This document shows, piece by piece, positions 1-9,266 of a DNA stretch of 39,845 nt. The stretch is from the NCBI RefSeq assembly GCF_015354405.1, contig NZ_JADKYP010000058.1:1-39845 (forward strand), read 5' to 3'. A model generated the notes under the pieces. It was not told where the DNA came from and made no database searches. It saw nothing but the letters and a program-made list of their open reading frames with translations. A program made the translations under genes and the position numbers. This stretch comes from Nocardia sp. BSTN01 (GTDB lineage Bacteria; Actinomycetota; Actinomycetes; Mycobacteriales; Mycobacteriaceae). Positions within the stretch are counted from its first letter, which is position 1. Each line of letters opens with the position of its first letter.

Positions 1-78
1 ACCGCGACCCGGCCGTGGATCGCCCTGCCATCCCAACCACCCTCCTGCAGCCCGGTGACGCACGCGCCTGTCAGGGAT

Positions 79-97
79 AGATACGGGGTGTGGTTAC
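79..97 (-). promoter_or_regulatory. Bipartite GTAACC-N8-TATCT motif, copy A
   Basis: On the minus strand GTAACC (97-92) is followed after 8 nt by TATCT (83-79). The same bipartite pattern occurs twice more, at 1453-1470 and 1518-1536, in the intergenic region between the sigma-factor gene and the secreted-protein gene. This copy lies just downstream of the Rieske gene and points left, so it would serve a gene outside the window. A role as a promoter element for the ECF sigma factor, or as a shared operator, is inference. Positions 1-119 show no other recognisable feature. Confidence 0.4.
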
Positions 98-119
98 ACG
101 CGGTTCGGTGCGCACGCCG

Positions 120-812
120 TCACTCCGGCTTCTCCGGAGCGAACACCTCGATCGAGCCGTTCGATTCACGGACCTGCAGCCGCGGCAGGGGAGCCGGCGT
201 GCGGGGCAGCTCGTGGGTCACGACCTCACCCTCGACACCGAAGGAGGTCGAATGGCACGGGCAGCGCAGGCGCGCCGCGGCCGCGTCCAGCCACAACCTG
301 CACCCCTGGTGGGTGCAGATTCCCGACAACGCGTAGACGACCCCGTCGCGGCGGCGGAGGAAGCCGTTGACCGCGCCGAGTTCGAACGGTGCGGTCGCTC
401 CGTCCGCGAGCTCGGCACTGGCGAGGACCGGCTGCCAGGTTCCGTGCGACGGTACGAGCGTCTGCTGTGCGGCGGGAACTTTCGGCTCGCCGGATCCGCT
501 CAGCAGCGTGTGGTCGATCACCCCGCCCGCCGCGGCCGCGGCGGCGACCGAGGTGCCGATCAGCACGGTGCGCCGGGTGGGACGCCGCGTGCGCGCGCCC
601 GGATCGGGGGCCGGCTCGTCGAGGTCCTCGGCCAGGCGATGGTGCAGCCGGGCGATGAACTCCTCGTCGGGGCTGCCCGCACCGGTCCGGGCCGACCGCA
701 GCGCGATCGCGGCGCGGATCTGGGCGGCGTCGTCATCGTCGGGCCGGAAACCGCGCGGGCTGCGGCCGGCCAGGATGTCGTCGACGTAGCGCTCCACGTC
801 TTTGCTGCTCAC
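120..812 (-). CDS. Membrane-anchored Rieske [2Fe-2S] protein, possible redox-sensing partner of the ECF sigma factor
   Basis: This 230-aa protein has three parts. Residues 1-75 are a charged, soluble, probably cytoplasmic region. Residues 76-105 hold an Arg-Arg stretch (TRRTVLIG) and one Ala-rich membrane segment, which could be a twin-arginine-type anchor. Residues 112-230 are a Rieske domain with CTHQGC at 166-171 and CPCH at 184-187. By family rule C166, H168, C184 and H187 bind the cluster, and C171 and C186 form the disulfide of high-potential Rieske centres. The start is GTG with AGGAGG about 7 nt upstream, and GTGA overlaps the sigma-factor stop, so the two are translationally coupled. 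That pairing suggests the N-terminal region binds the sigma factor as an anti-sigma, with the cluster outside the membrane as sensor. The Rieske assignment is firm; the anti-sigma role is inference. It could instead be a simple electron carrier. Confidence 0.85.
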   Translation of the reverse strand: MSSKDVERYVDDILAGRSPRGFRPDDDDAAQIRAAIALRSARTGAGSPDEEFIARLHHRLAEDLDEPAPDPGARTRRPTRRTVLIGTSVAAAAAAGGVIDHTLLSGSGEPKVPAAQQTLVPSHGTWQPVLASAELADGATAPFELGAVNGFLRRRDGVVYALSGICTHQGCRLWLDAAAARLRCPCHSTSFGVEGEVVTHELPRTPAPLPRLQVRESNGSIEVFAPEKPE

Positions 813-1345
813 CGCGAGCCTCCTGATCCGGGACGGGCGGCCGATCGCAACGCCAGACGCTGGCGTGCCTCGGCCTCGGCAACGCTGACACCGAGCCGCG
901 CCGCGGTATCGGCCATCGAAAGTCCTTGCAGGAAGCGCAATTCGAGGATGCGCCGATAGGGTTCCGGCAGTCCGGCGAGCAGATCACCGACCGCCGCGGC
1001 CGGCGTGGCCGAGGAGGTGCCGGGCGGCTCGGCGTCGATCACGGTGATCTCACGGCCCACCCGCGAAAGCCAGTAGCGGGCCAGCACCGAGCGCGCGGTA
1101 TTCCGCAGCAGCACCGGAATCTGCGACGGTTGCGTATCGATGGGGGGTGCGCCGATGGGCGATGGTTCCAGCGCTGTCATGAACACCTCCGTCGTCAGCT
1201 CCTCGGCGTCGGGCGCGGCGCCCACCTTCGCGAGCATCAGCGCGTACACCCAGTCGACATGGCCGTGGAAGATCTCCTCCCAGTCGGCGTGGTCGTCACG
1301 AGACCGCGGCGCCGGTGTGGGCGCCGGCTCGGGCTGCCCGCTCAT
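809..1345 (-). CDS. ECF-type RNA polymerase sigma factor
   Basis: The chosen start gives 178 aa. Region 2 lies near residues 20-65 (DWEEIFHGHVDWVYALML followed by an acidic AEEL stretch). Region 4 lies near 115-170, with LPEPYRRILELRFLQGLS and a helix-turn-helix (MADTAARLGVS). Regions 1 and 3 are absent, as in group IV (ECF) factors. The start at 1345 is preceded by GAGGAAGG. A longer start at 1447 is possible, because ATG there sits a few bases after TATCT of the upstream motif, which would give a leaderless mRNA with a Pro/Gly-rich N-terminal extension. The stop overlaps the Rieske start. The duplicated GTAACC upstream fits autoregulation, but this is untested. Confidence 0.85.
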   Translation of the reverse strand: MSGQPEPAPTPAPRSRDDHADWEEIFHGHVDWVYALMLAKVGAAPDAEELTTEVFMTALEPSPIGAPPIDTQPSQIPVLLRNTARSVLARYWLSRVGREITVIDAEPPGTSSATPAAAVGDLLAGLPEPYRRILELRFLQGLSMADTAARLGVSVAEAEARQRLALRSAARPGSGGSR

Positions 1346-1452
1346 CTGCCGCCGCCCTTCCTCTCCGATGTCGCCGCGCTCGGTGCGGCCCGGTCCGGGA
1401 CCGGCCGGGTCTGCGGAGACCGTGCCTGCCGAGAACTGTGCCGCCATCAATT

Positions 1453-1470
1453 AGATAGCAGGGCGGTTAC
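1453..1470 (-). promoter_or_regulatory. GTAACC-N7-TATCT motif, copy B (sigma-factor promoter region)
   Basis: On the minus strand GTAACC (1470-1465) is followed by TATCT (1457-1453) after 7 nt. A second GTAACC lies 16 nt further upstream (1486-1481). It sits directly before the sigma-factor gene and faces it. An autoregulatory ECF promoter is the likely meaning. Confidence 0.4.
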
Positions 1471-1517
1471 ACCCACCACCGGTTACGCGCCACGAGGCGG
1501 ATCGAGTGCGACACCGC

Positions 1518-1536
1518 GTAACCACCACTCCTATCT
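1518..1536 (+). promoter_or_regulatory. GTAACC-N8-TATCT motif, copy C (secreted-protein promoter region)
   Basis: GTAACC (1518-1523) is followed by TATCT (1532-1536) after 8 nt. It faces the secreted-protein gene, whose ATG is 32 nt downstream. It shares the pattern with copies A and B, so the divergent genes are probably co-regulated. Confidence 0.4.
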
Positions 1537-1567
1537 GCAGGCACCACGACTGCGAGGAGTGAAGAAC

Positions 1568-2104
1568 ATGAACGTGGCATTCGGTATGCAGTGCACACGA
1601 GTAGCGGCGGCGGGCGTCGCCCTCGCCGGTGCGATCGCAACGGCCGCTCCTGGTGGCGCTGCCGGGTCGCTCGCCCGCGAGGCCGTCGAACCGGTTGCCG
1701 CGCAATGCCTCTGGGCCGACACCGCCCATCCGCGCGGAGATATCGTCACCGCGGGCGGGTGGAGTTACAGCTGCGGCGCCGACCCCGCCGGCGCGGCCCG
1801 GTGGATCCGCGAGGCGGCGTCGGCCGGTCCGAGCACGGTGCCCGATCCGGGTGCGGCGAGTGCGCCCGCCGGGCATTTCAGCGCGGGAGCCCGCCAACCC
1901 GGAACCGAATACACCGACTACTGCGTGGGCGACCAGCTGATCGAAGGACGCGACAACGTCGACGAAGTCGCCGCGAGCGGGGACGGTCTGCTGTTCTGGC
2001 GGCCGGTCGCGGCCGTGGATTCGTGGGCCTTCGACCCCGGCACCCACCCGGCGCCGCCGTCCGCGCGCGGTTCGAGCCTCTGCCGGGACAGTCAACTCCT
2101 CTGA
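1568..2104 (+). CDS. Small secreted protein of unknown function
   Basis: This 178-aa protein starts at an ATG with GAGGAG 8 nt upstream. Residues 1-31 form a Sec signal peptide (VAAAGVALAGAIATAAPGG core, Ala-rich cleavage region). The mature part has four cysteines: CLWAD, YSCGAD, YCVGD and SLCRD. Two stretches, one from CLWAD and one from YCVGD, resemble each other loosely: each is a Cys followed by a Gly/Asp-rich stretch and an aromatic cluster (GGWSYSC; LLFWRP). They may be diverged repeats held by disulfides. I do not recognise the family. Divergence from the ECF sigma/Rieske pair and the shared upstream motif suggest it belongs to that regulon. Confidence 0.7.
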   Translation: MNVAFGMQCTRVAAAGVALAGAIATAAPGGAAGSLAREAVEPVAAQCLWADTAHPRGDIVTAGGWSYSCGADPAGAARWIREAASAGPSTVPDPGAASAPAGHFSAGARQPGTEYTDYCVGDQLIEGRDNVDEVAASGDGLLFWRPVAAVDSWAFDPGTHPAPPSARGSSLCRDSQLL

Positions 2105-2360
2105 GTTCACCGATGCCTCGGGGCCCGGCTGTGGCCGCCGGGTGAGCCCGGTCATGGGGTGCCCGGGTGCCGCCCGAGCATGGGCATCGGCACATCGGCG
2201 AGTGAACGACCGGCGTGCGGGTAATCGCATGGCCGAGCGGAGTTGTCGCGAGGCCGTGCCCTCGGGTCCGGCGGTCGCGACGGCTTCGGTGCGAAAAGTG
2301 CGGCGGCCGGCGACGTTCGCCCGGTTCGTGTCGATAGGACGCGAATCGGTGCGATCTCCG

Positions 2361-2366
2361 TAAGGT
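2361..2366 (+). promoter_or_regulatory. Candidate -10 box for the gene at 2397
   Basis: TAAGGT fits TANNNT and would start transcription near 2373. AAAGGGG (2380-2386) then serves as ribosome binding site for the ATG at 2397. No clear -35 is seen. The rest of 2105-2360 shows nothing I recognise. Confidence 0.35.
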
Positions 2367-2396
2367 CGCCGGTGTCGACGAAAGGGGCCCTCCGGG

Positions 2397-5271
<2,875 letters not shown>

Positions 5272-5273
5272 GC

Positions 5274-5789
5274 ATGGATCAGTGGGATATGCGGGTGCGG
5301 ATTCGCCGCGCCCGCCCGGACGATTTCGCCGCGATCGCACAGCTGACGGTCGACACCTACGTCGGCGAGGGGCACGTGCACCCCGAAAGCCCCTACGTGG
5401 CCGAACTTTCCGATACCGAGACCAGAGCGCGCGAAGCCGAGGTACTCGTCGCCGAGCGCGAGGGGGACCTGCTCGGTTCGCTGACCATCGCGCGGCCCGG
5501 CACCCCGTACGCGGATATCGCACGGGTGGGTGAGCTGGAGTTCCGCATGCTCGCGGTCGCCAAGCGCGCCCGCGGCGCCGGTGTCGGCACCGCCCTGGTC
5601 CGCACCGTCGTCGAAACGGCCCGGGCGGAGAGCTTCGCCGCCGTCGTATTGACCACGATGCCCGGGATGGCCGACGCCCGGCGCATCTACGAGCGGATGG
5701 GTTTCGGCCATGTGCCGCAACGGGATTGGCACACCGACGCCGGGCTGCCGCTCACCGTGATGCGGCTGGAACTCACGACCGGCGCGTAG
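5274..5789 (+). CDS. GNAT-family N-acetyltransferase
   Basis: This 171-aa single-domain protein has the acetyl-CoA pyrophosphate-binding motif RARGAGVGTAL near residues 97-107. It has the GNAT N-terminal strand-helix (IRRARPDDFAAIAQLTVDTY) and a C-terminal ARRIYERMGFGHV motif typical of the fold. Acceptor substrate cannot be told from sequence. It begins 2 nt after the ligA stop, so it is probably co-transcribed with ligA. The ATG at 5289 is an alternative start that would remove five residues. A strong hairpin follows the stop codon. Confidence 0.88.
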   Translation: MDQWDMRVRIRRARPDDFAAIAQLTVDTYVGEGHVHPESPYVAELSDTETRAREAEVLVAEREGDLLGSLTIARPGTPYADIARVGELEFRMLAVAKRARGAGVGTALVRTVVETARAESFAAVVLTTMPGMADARRIYERMGFGHVPQRDWHTDAGLPLTVMRLELTTGA

Positions 5790-5804
5790 GCAATTCCGGC
5801 GCGC

Positions 5805-5838
5805 GGCGAGCAGGGGCCGCTACCGGCTCCTGCTCGCC
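5805..5838. terminator. Bidirectional hairpin terminator
   Basis: GGCGAGCAGG-GGCC pairs with GGCT-CCTGCTCGCC across a 6-nt loop, a 14-bp stem with one G-U pair. It lies between the convergent GNAT and ACT-protein genes and could stop transcription from both sides. There is no U-tract, which is common for actinobacterial terminators. Confidence 0.65.
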
Positions 5839-5861
5839 GAAGACGCTGCGCCGCAAACGGT

Positions 5862-6512
5862 TCAGCTCAGTACGGTGGCGACGATGCCCGCCAGATAACC
5901 CAGCCGCGCGACCTCGGACGGACGGAAATCCGGCCCGCCGGGGCGGCCGAGCAGTAGCGCCTTACCGGTGTTGCCGAGCGGGGCGGCCGCCAGTTTGGTG
6001 TCCATGTCCCGCCAGATCTGCGGGACCCAGTCGGCCTCGGGATCGAGGGCCGTCGGCTTCTCGAGTGGCATCCACGGCACACTGCCGGCCTGCGTCTCGG
6101 GTGCGCTGGCGCTGCCGACCAGACGCTGGCCGCCGTGCGGCCCCAGATCCATCACGGTGCTCCATCCGACCTGCAGGACGCGCGGGACGCCGTCGACCAG
6201 CACCTGCAACCGGTCGTCGCGCGCGGTGGCGACCTGGTCGATCAGCTCCAGTTCACGATGGGTGTCGAGAATGCCGGAATAGGGACGCAGCGAATCGACC
6301 CGCACATCGGCGAGCGATTCGGCCGCGGTGATCAACGTGTCGGGCAGTGCACCCGACGGAACTTCCACCACCAGATCGTCGATCGCATATCCTGCGCCGC
6401 GTTCGACGACATCCAGCGAGAGGATGTCGGCGCCGACGGAGCCCAGCGCTACTGCGAGTGAACCGAGACTTCCTGGGCGATCCGGAAGCTGCACGCGAAG
6501 CAGATATGACAC
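5862..6512 (-). CDS. ACT-domain protein (Rv3013-like)
   Basis: The chosen GTG start gives 216 aa and is preceded by GGAAAGGAAGG. Residues 1-75 form an ACT domain (SYLLRVQLPDRPGSLGSLA, then DILSLDVVERG), the small-molecule-binding fold that usually senses amino acids. The C-terminal 140 residues are a less familiar region (DDRLQVLVDGVPRVLQVGW; GKALLLGRPGGPDFRPSEVA). No enzyme domain is seen. From memory, M. tuberculosis has an ACT protein (Rv3013) in the same place between ligA and gatC, transcribed oppositely, as here. The ligand is unknown; an amino-acid sensor is a fair guess. A hairpin lies in its 5' region. Confidence 0.8.
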   Translation of the reverse strand: MSYLLRVQLPDRPGSLGSLAVALGSVGADILSLDVVERGAGYAIDDLVVEVPSGALPDTLITAAESLADVRVDSLRPYSGILDTHRELELIDQVATARDDRLQVLVDGVPRVLQVGWSTVMDLGPHGGQRLVGSASAPETQAGSVPWMPLEKPTALDPEADWVPQIWRDMDTKLAAAPLGNTGKALLLGRPGGPDFRPSEVARLGYLAGIVATVLS

Positions 6513-6538
6513 GTGCTTGCCTTCCTTTCCTGTGCGAC

Positions 6539-6568
6539 CGAGACTTTCGGACGTATACCCGAGTCTCG
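6539..6568 (-). promoter_or_regulatory. Inverted repeat in the 5' region of the ACT-protein gene
   Basis: Read on the minus strand, CGAGACTCGG and CCG-AA-AGTCTCG pair over 10 bp with a 2-nt bulge, enclosing an 8-nt loop with GTATAC. It ends 26 nt before the GTG start. It could be a repressor operator or an mRNA hairpin near the ribosome binding site. Confidence 0.35.
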
Positions 6569-6764
6569 CAATACTTACACCCACTGCTTCCAGCAAACGA
6601 TTCGAAGCGGGGGCAGTGAGGTACGCCACATCCATTGTCGGCCGAACCCCGGGTGCCGTGCCAGTGCCGTTCCGATGACGTTGTGATGTCAACCTTGTTT
6701 CCGGCGAGCACCGGTACGAACAGCGCAGCCCGACCGTGACCGGATGGCTACAACGCGCACCCAT

Positions 6765-6770
6765 TAGGCT
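6765..6770 (+). promoter_or_regulatory. Candidate -10 box for gatC-gatA
   Basis: TAGGCT fits TANNNT. Transcription would start near 6777, leaving a leader of about 54 nt before gatC. The -35 is not clear. Confidence 0.4.
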
Positions 6771-6830
6771 GTCCCATGCGCAGCGCCCTGCGCCATCGAC
6801 ACGCACCAACCTGCCGAAAGGGGATTCGCG

Positions 6831-7127
6831 GTGTCCGCCATCTCCCGCGACGAGGTCGCACACCTCGCCCGGTTGTCCCGGCTCGCCCTCACCGACGAAG
6901 AGCTCGATCTGTATGCCGGTCAGCTGGATTCGATCCTGAGTCACGTGCAGGTCATCACCGAGGTCGCCGCCGACGTACCGGCCACCGCGTCGCCGAACCC
7001 GACCGCCAACGTCACCCGCCCGGACGTGGTCGTCCCCGGGCTCAGCCCGGACGAGGCGCTGTCCGGTGCTCCCGCGGTCGACGAGCAGCGGTTCATGGTT
7101 CCGCAGATCCTGGGAGAAGGCGAGTAA
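6831..7127 (+). CDS. gatC: Asp-tRNA(Asn)/Glu-tRNA(Gln) amidotransferase subunit C
   Basis: GatC is the small scaffold subunit that wraps around and stabilises GatA in the GatCAB amidotransferase. The 98-aa protein has the usual length and the family start [21 protein letters not shown]. It has the helix [16 protein letters not shown] and the C-terminal LRPD-like stretch VTRPDVVVP. The GTG start is preceded by AAAGGGGA. Its TAA stop shares one base with the gatA start (TAATG), so the two are coupled. Confidence 0.95.
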   Translation: MSAISRDEVAHLARLSRLALTDEELDLYAGQLDSILSHVQVITEVAADVPATASPNPTANVTRPDVVVPGLSPDEALSGAPAVDEQRFMVPQILGEGE

Positions 7128-8599
7128 TGAGCGGCGATCTGACGAAACTGTCCGCGGCCGAGCTGGCGGAGAAGATCCACGGGCGCGAGCTGTCCTCGGT
7201 GCAGGTCACCGAGGCGCATCTGCAGCGCATCGCCGAGGTCGACGGTGAACTGAACGCCTTCCTGCATGTGGCCGGCGAGCAGGCGCTGGCGACGGCCGCC
7301 GAGGTCGACGCCGCGATCGCCGCAGGCACCGTGGCCTCGCCGCTGGCGGGAGTTCCGTTGGCGCTCAAGGACGTTTTCACCACCACGGATATGCCGACCA
7401 CCTGCGCGTCGAAAATTCTCGAGGGCTGGGTGTCGCCCTACGACGCGACCGTGACGGCCAAGTTGCGCGCCGCCGGCATCCCGATCCTGGGCAAGACGAA
7501 CATGGACGAGTTCGCGATGGGTTCGTCCACCGAGAACTCCGCCTACGGCCCCACCCGCAACCCGTGGGACACCAGCCGCATCCCCGGCGGTTCCGGCGGC
7601 GGTTCGGCGGCGGCCCTGGCCTCCTATCAGGCGCCGCTGGCGATCGGCACCGACACCGGCGGTTCCATCCGTCAGCCCGCCGCGGTCACCGCGACCGTCG
7701 GCACCAAGCCGACCTACGGCACCGTGTCCCGCTACGGCCTGGTCGCCTGCGCGTCGTCGCTGGACCAGGGCGGCCCGTGCGGCCGCACCGTGCTCGACAC
7801 CGCCTTGCTGCACGAGGTGATCGCCGGTTACGACCCGAAGGACTCGACCTCGCGCGATGTGCCGGTTCCGGCGCTCGTGGAGGCCGCTCGCGCGGGTGCG
7901 CGCGGCGATCTGGCCGGGGTGAAGGTCGGCGTGGTCAAGGAACTGCATTCCGACAGCTACCAGCCGGGCGTGCTCGCCTCCTTCGATGCCGCGGTGGCGC
8001 AGCTGAAGGATCTGGGCGCCGAAGTGGTCGAGGTGTCGTGCCCGCACTTCGAATACGCGCTGGCGTCCTACTACCTGATCCTGCCGAGTGAGGTGTCGTC
8101 CAATCTGGCTCGGTTCGACGCCATGCGGTACGGCCTGCGCGTCGGCGACGACGGCAGCCACTCCGCGGAGCAGGTCATGTCGCTGACCCGTGAGGCGGGA
8201 TTCGGTCCGGAAGTCAAGCGCCGCATCATGATCGGCACCTACGCGCTCTCGGCCGGATATTACGACGCCTACTACGGTCAGGCGCTGAAGGTGCGCACCC
8301 TGATCGCGCAGGACTTCGACAAGGCCTACGAGAGCGTCGATGTGCTGGTCTCGCCGACCAGCCCGTTCACGCCGTGGAAGCTGGGGGAGAAGGTGAACGA
8401 TCCGCTGGCGATGTACCTGTCGGACCTGTGCACGCTCCCGACCAACCTGGCCGGGCACTGCGCCATGTCGGTGCCGTCGGGACTGTCCGCCGACGACGGC
8501 CTGCCGGTGGGCCTGCAGATCATGGCGCCGGCACTGGCCGACGACCGGCTCTACCGCGTGGGCGCCGCCTACGAGGCCGCGCGCGGTCCGATCGCCTGA
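7127..8599 (+). CDS. gatA: Asp-tRNA(Asn)/Glu-tRNA(Gln) amidotransferase subunit A
   Basis: GatA hydrolyses glutamine to supply ammonia for transamidation of mischarged Glu-tRNA(Gln) and Asp-tRNA(Asn). The 490-aa protein is a complete amidase-signature enzyme. The Ser-cisSer-Lys triad is Lys81 (LALKDVF), Ser156 ([10 protein letters not shown]) and nucleophile Ser180 ([13 protein letters not shown]). Spacing matches characterised GatA proteins, shifted by two residues. Ammonia passes to GatB, encoded about 21 kb away at 29514. It overlaps gatC by one base. A hairpin follows before the convergent MarR gene. Confidence 0.97.
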   Translation: MSGDLTKLSAAELAEKIHGRELSSVQVTEAHLQRIAEVDGELNAFLHVAGEQALATAAEVDAAIAAGTVASPLAGVPLALKDVFTTTDMPTTCASKILEGWVSPYDATVTAKLRAAGIPILGKTNMDEFAMGSSTENSAYGPTRNPWDTSRIPGGSGGGSAAALASYQAPLAIGTDTGGSIRQPAAVTATVGTKPTYGTVSRYGLVACASSLDQGGPCGRTVLDTALLHEVIAGYDPKDSTSRDVPVPALVEAARAGARGDLAGVKVGVVKELHSDSYQPGVLASFDAAVAQLKDLGAEVVEVSCPHFEYALASYYLILPSEVSSNLARFDAMRYGLRVGDDGSHSAEQVMSLTREAGFGPEVKRRIMIGTYALSAGYYDAYYGQALKVRTLIAQDFDKAYESVDVLVSPTSPFTPWKLGEKVNDPLAMYLSDLCTLPTNLAGHCAMSVPSGLSADDGLPVGLQIMAPALADDRLYRVGAAYEAARGPIA

Positions 8600-8644
8600 G
8601 CGCAGCCGATCGGCGGGCTCGTTCCTGCCAGGATGCGTCGATGC

Positions 8645-8672
8645 GGCGGCGTACCGAAGAGGTCACGCCGCC
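8645..8672. terminator. Hairpin between convergent gatA and the MarR gene
   Basis: GGCGGCGT (8645-8652) pairs with ACGCCGCC (8665-8672), and ACC/GGT extends the stem after a one-base bulge. No U-tract follows. Its position between two stop codons suits a shared terminator. Confidence 0.5.
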
Positions 8673-8687
8673 GCGCCGATCGCCGGG

Positions 8688-9137
8688 TTACGGCCGCGGC
8701 CACGGGCGGCCGTCGAGCCGCTCGATATCGGTGTTGAAGCGCTGCAGATAGTCGGCGAAGCGCGCGACGTCGTCGGGGGACCAGCCCTCCAGAACGCGGC
8801 CCAGGCCTTCGATATTGGCGTTGCGTTCGGCGTCGAGGTTCTCCTCGCCGGCCGGTGTGATGCGGAACTTGCGGGCCATCCCGCCCTCGGGATCGGGGAT
8901 CCGCTCGACATGTCCGGCGCGCAGCAGCGCCGCCGTCTGCCGGTTCAGCGTGGAGGCGTCGAGGCCGAACGCCTCGCTGAGCTGACCGATCGACATCGGG
9001 CCCTCGATGGCGAGGCGGCTGAGCAGCACGTAGGCGCTGCGATCGAGGCGGGTGCCGTCGCGGCGATAGCGCGGGTGAAGGGTGTAGCGGCCGAGCAGCA
9101 TGGTCTCGAATTCCACCAGATTCGTGGGCTTGTCCAT
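8688..9137 (-). CDS. MarR-family transcriptional regulator
   Basis: This 149-aa protein is a winged helix-turn-helix regulator. Residues 32-60 (DRSAYVLLSRLAIEGPMSIGQLSEAFGLD) and the recognition helix ASTLNRQTAALLRAGHVERI are typical. The wing reads PDPEGGMARKFRITPAGEE, and C-terminal helices (about 100-145) form the dimer interface. MarR proteins usually repress neighbouring genes and release DNA on binding a small molecule; the ligand is not visible here. ATG at 9137 has GGAAGGAC upstream; a longer start at 9188 is less likely. It follows the hydrolase gene on the same strand after 129 nt. Confidence 0.85.
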   Translation of the reverse strand: MDKPTNLVEFETMLLGRYTLHPRYRRDGTRLDRSAYVLLSRLAIEGPMSIGQLSEAFGLDASTLNRQTAALLRAGHVERIPDPEGGMARKFRITPAGEENLDAERNANIEGLGRVLEGWSPDDVARFADYLQRFNTDIERLDGRPWPRP

Positions 9138-9266
9138 GCCGTCCTTCCGCCGATTTACAGTTCTGACCTGCGAGAACCGGTATAGCACACGTCCGGGTCC
9201 GGGCGGGCACGGTGGTCGGCTGGGTGGGAGCCGGTGCCGTGGCCGCCCCGGCCGCCGTCATCGACG

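Larger units (their letters stand above)
6513..6830. other. Intergenic region between the divergent ACT gene and gatC
   Basis: These 318 nt hold the promoters of two divergent genes. On the ACT side there is an inverted repeat (6539-6568). On the gatC side there is a -10-like TAGGCT (6765-6770) and an AAAGGGG ribosome binding site just before 6831. I saw no small ORF or RNA gene in the remaining sequence. Confidence 0.5.
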
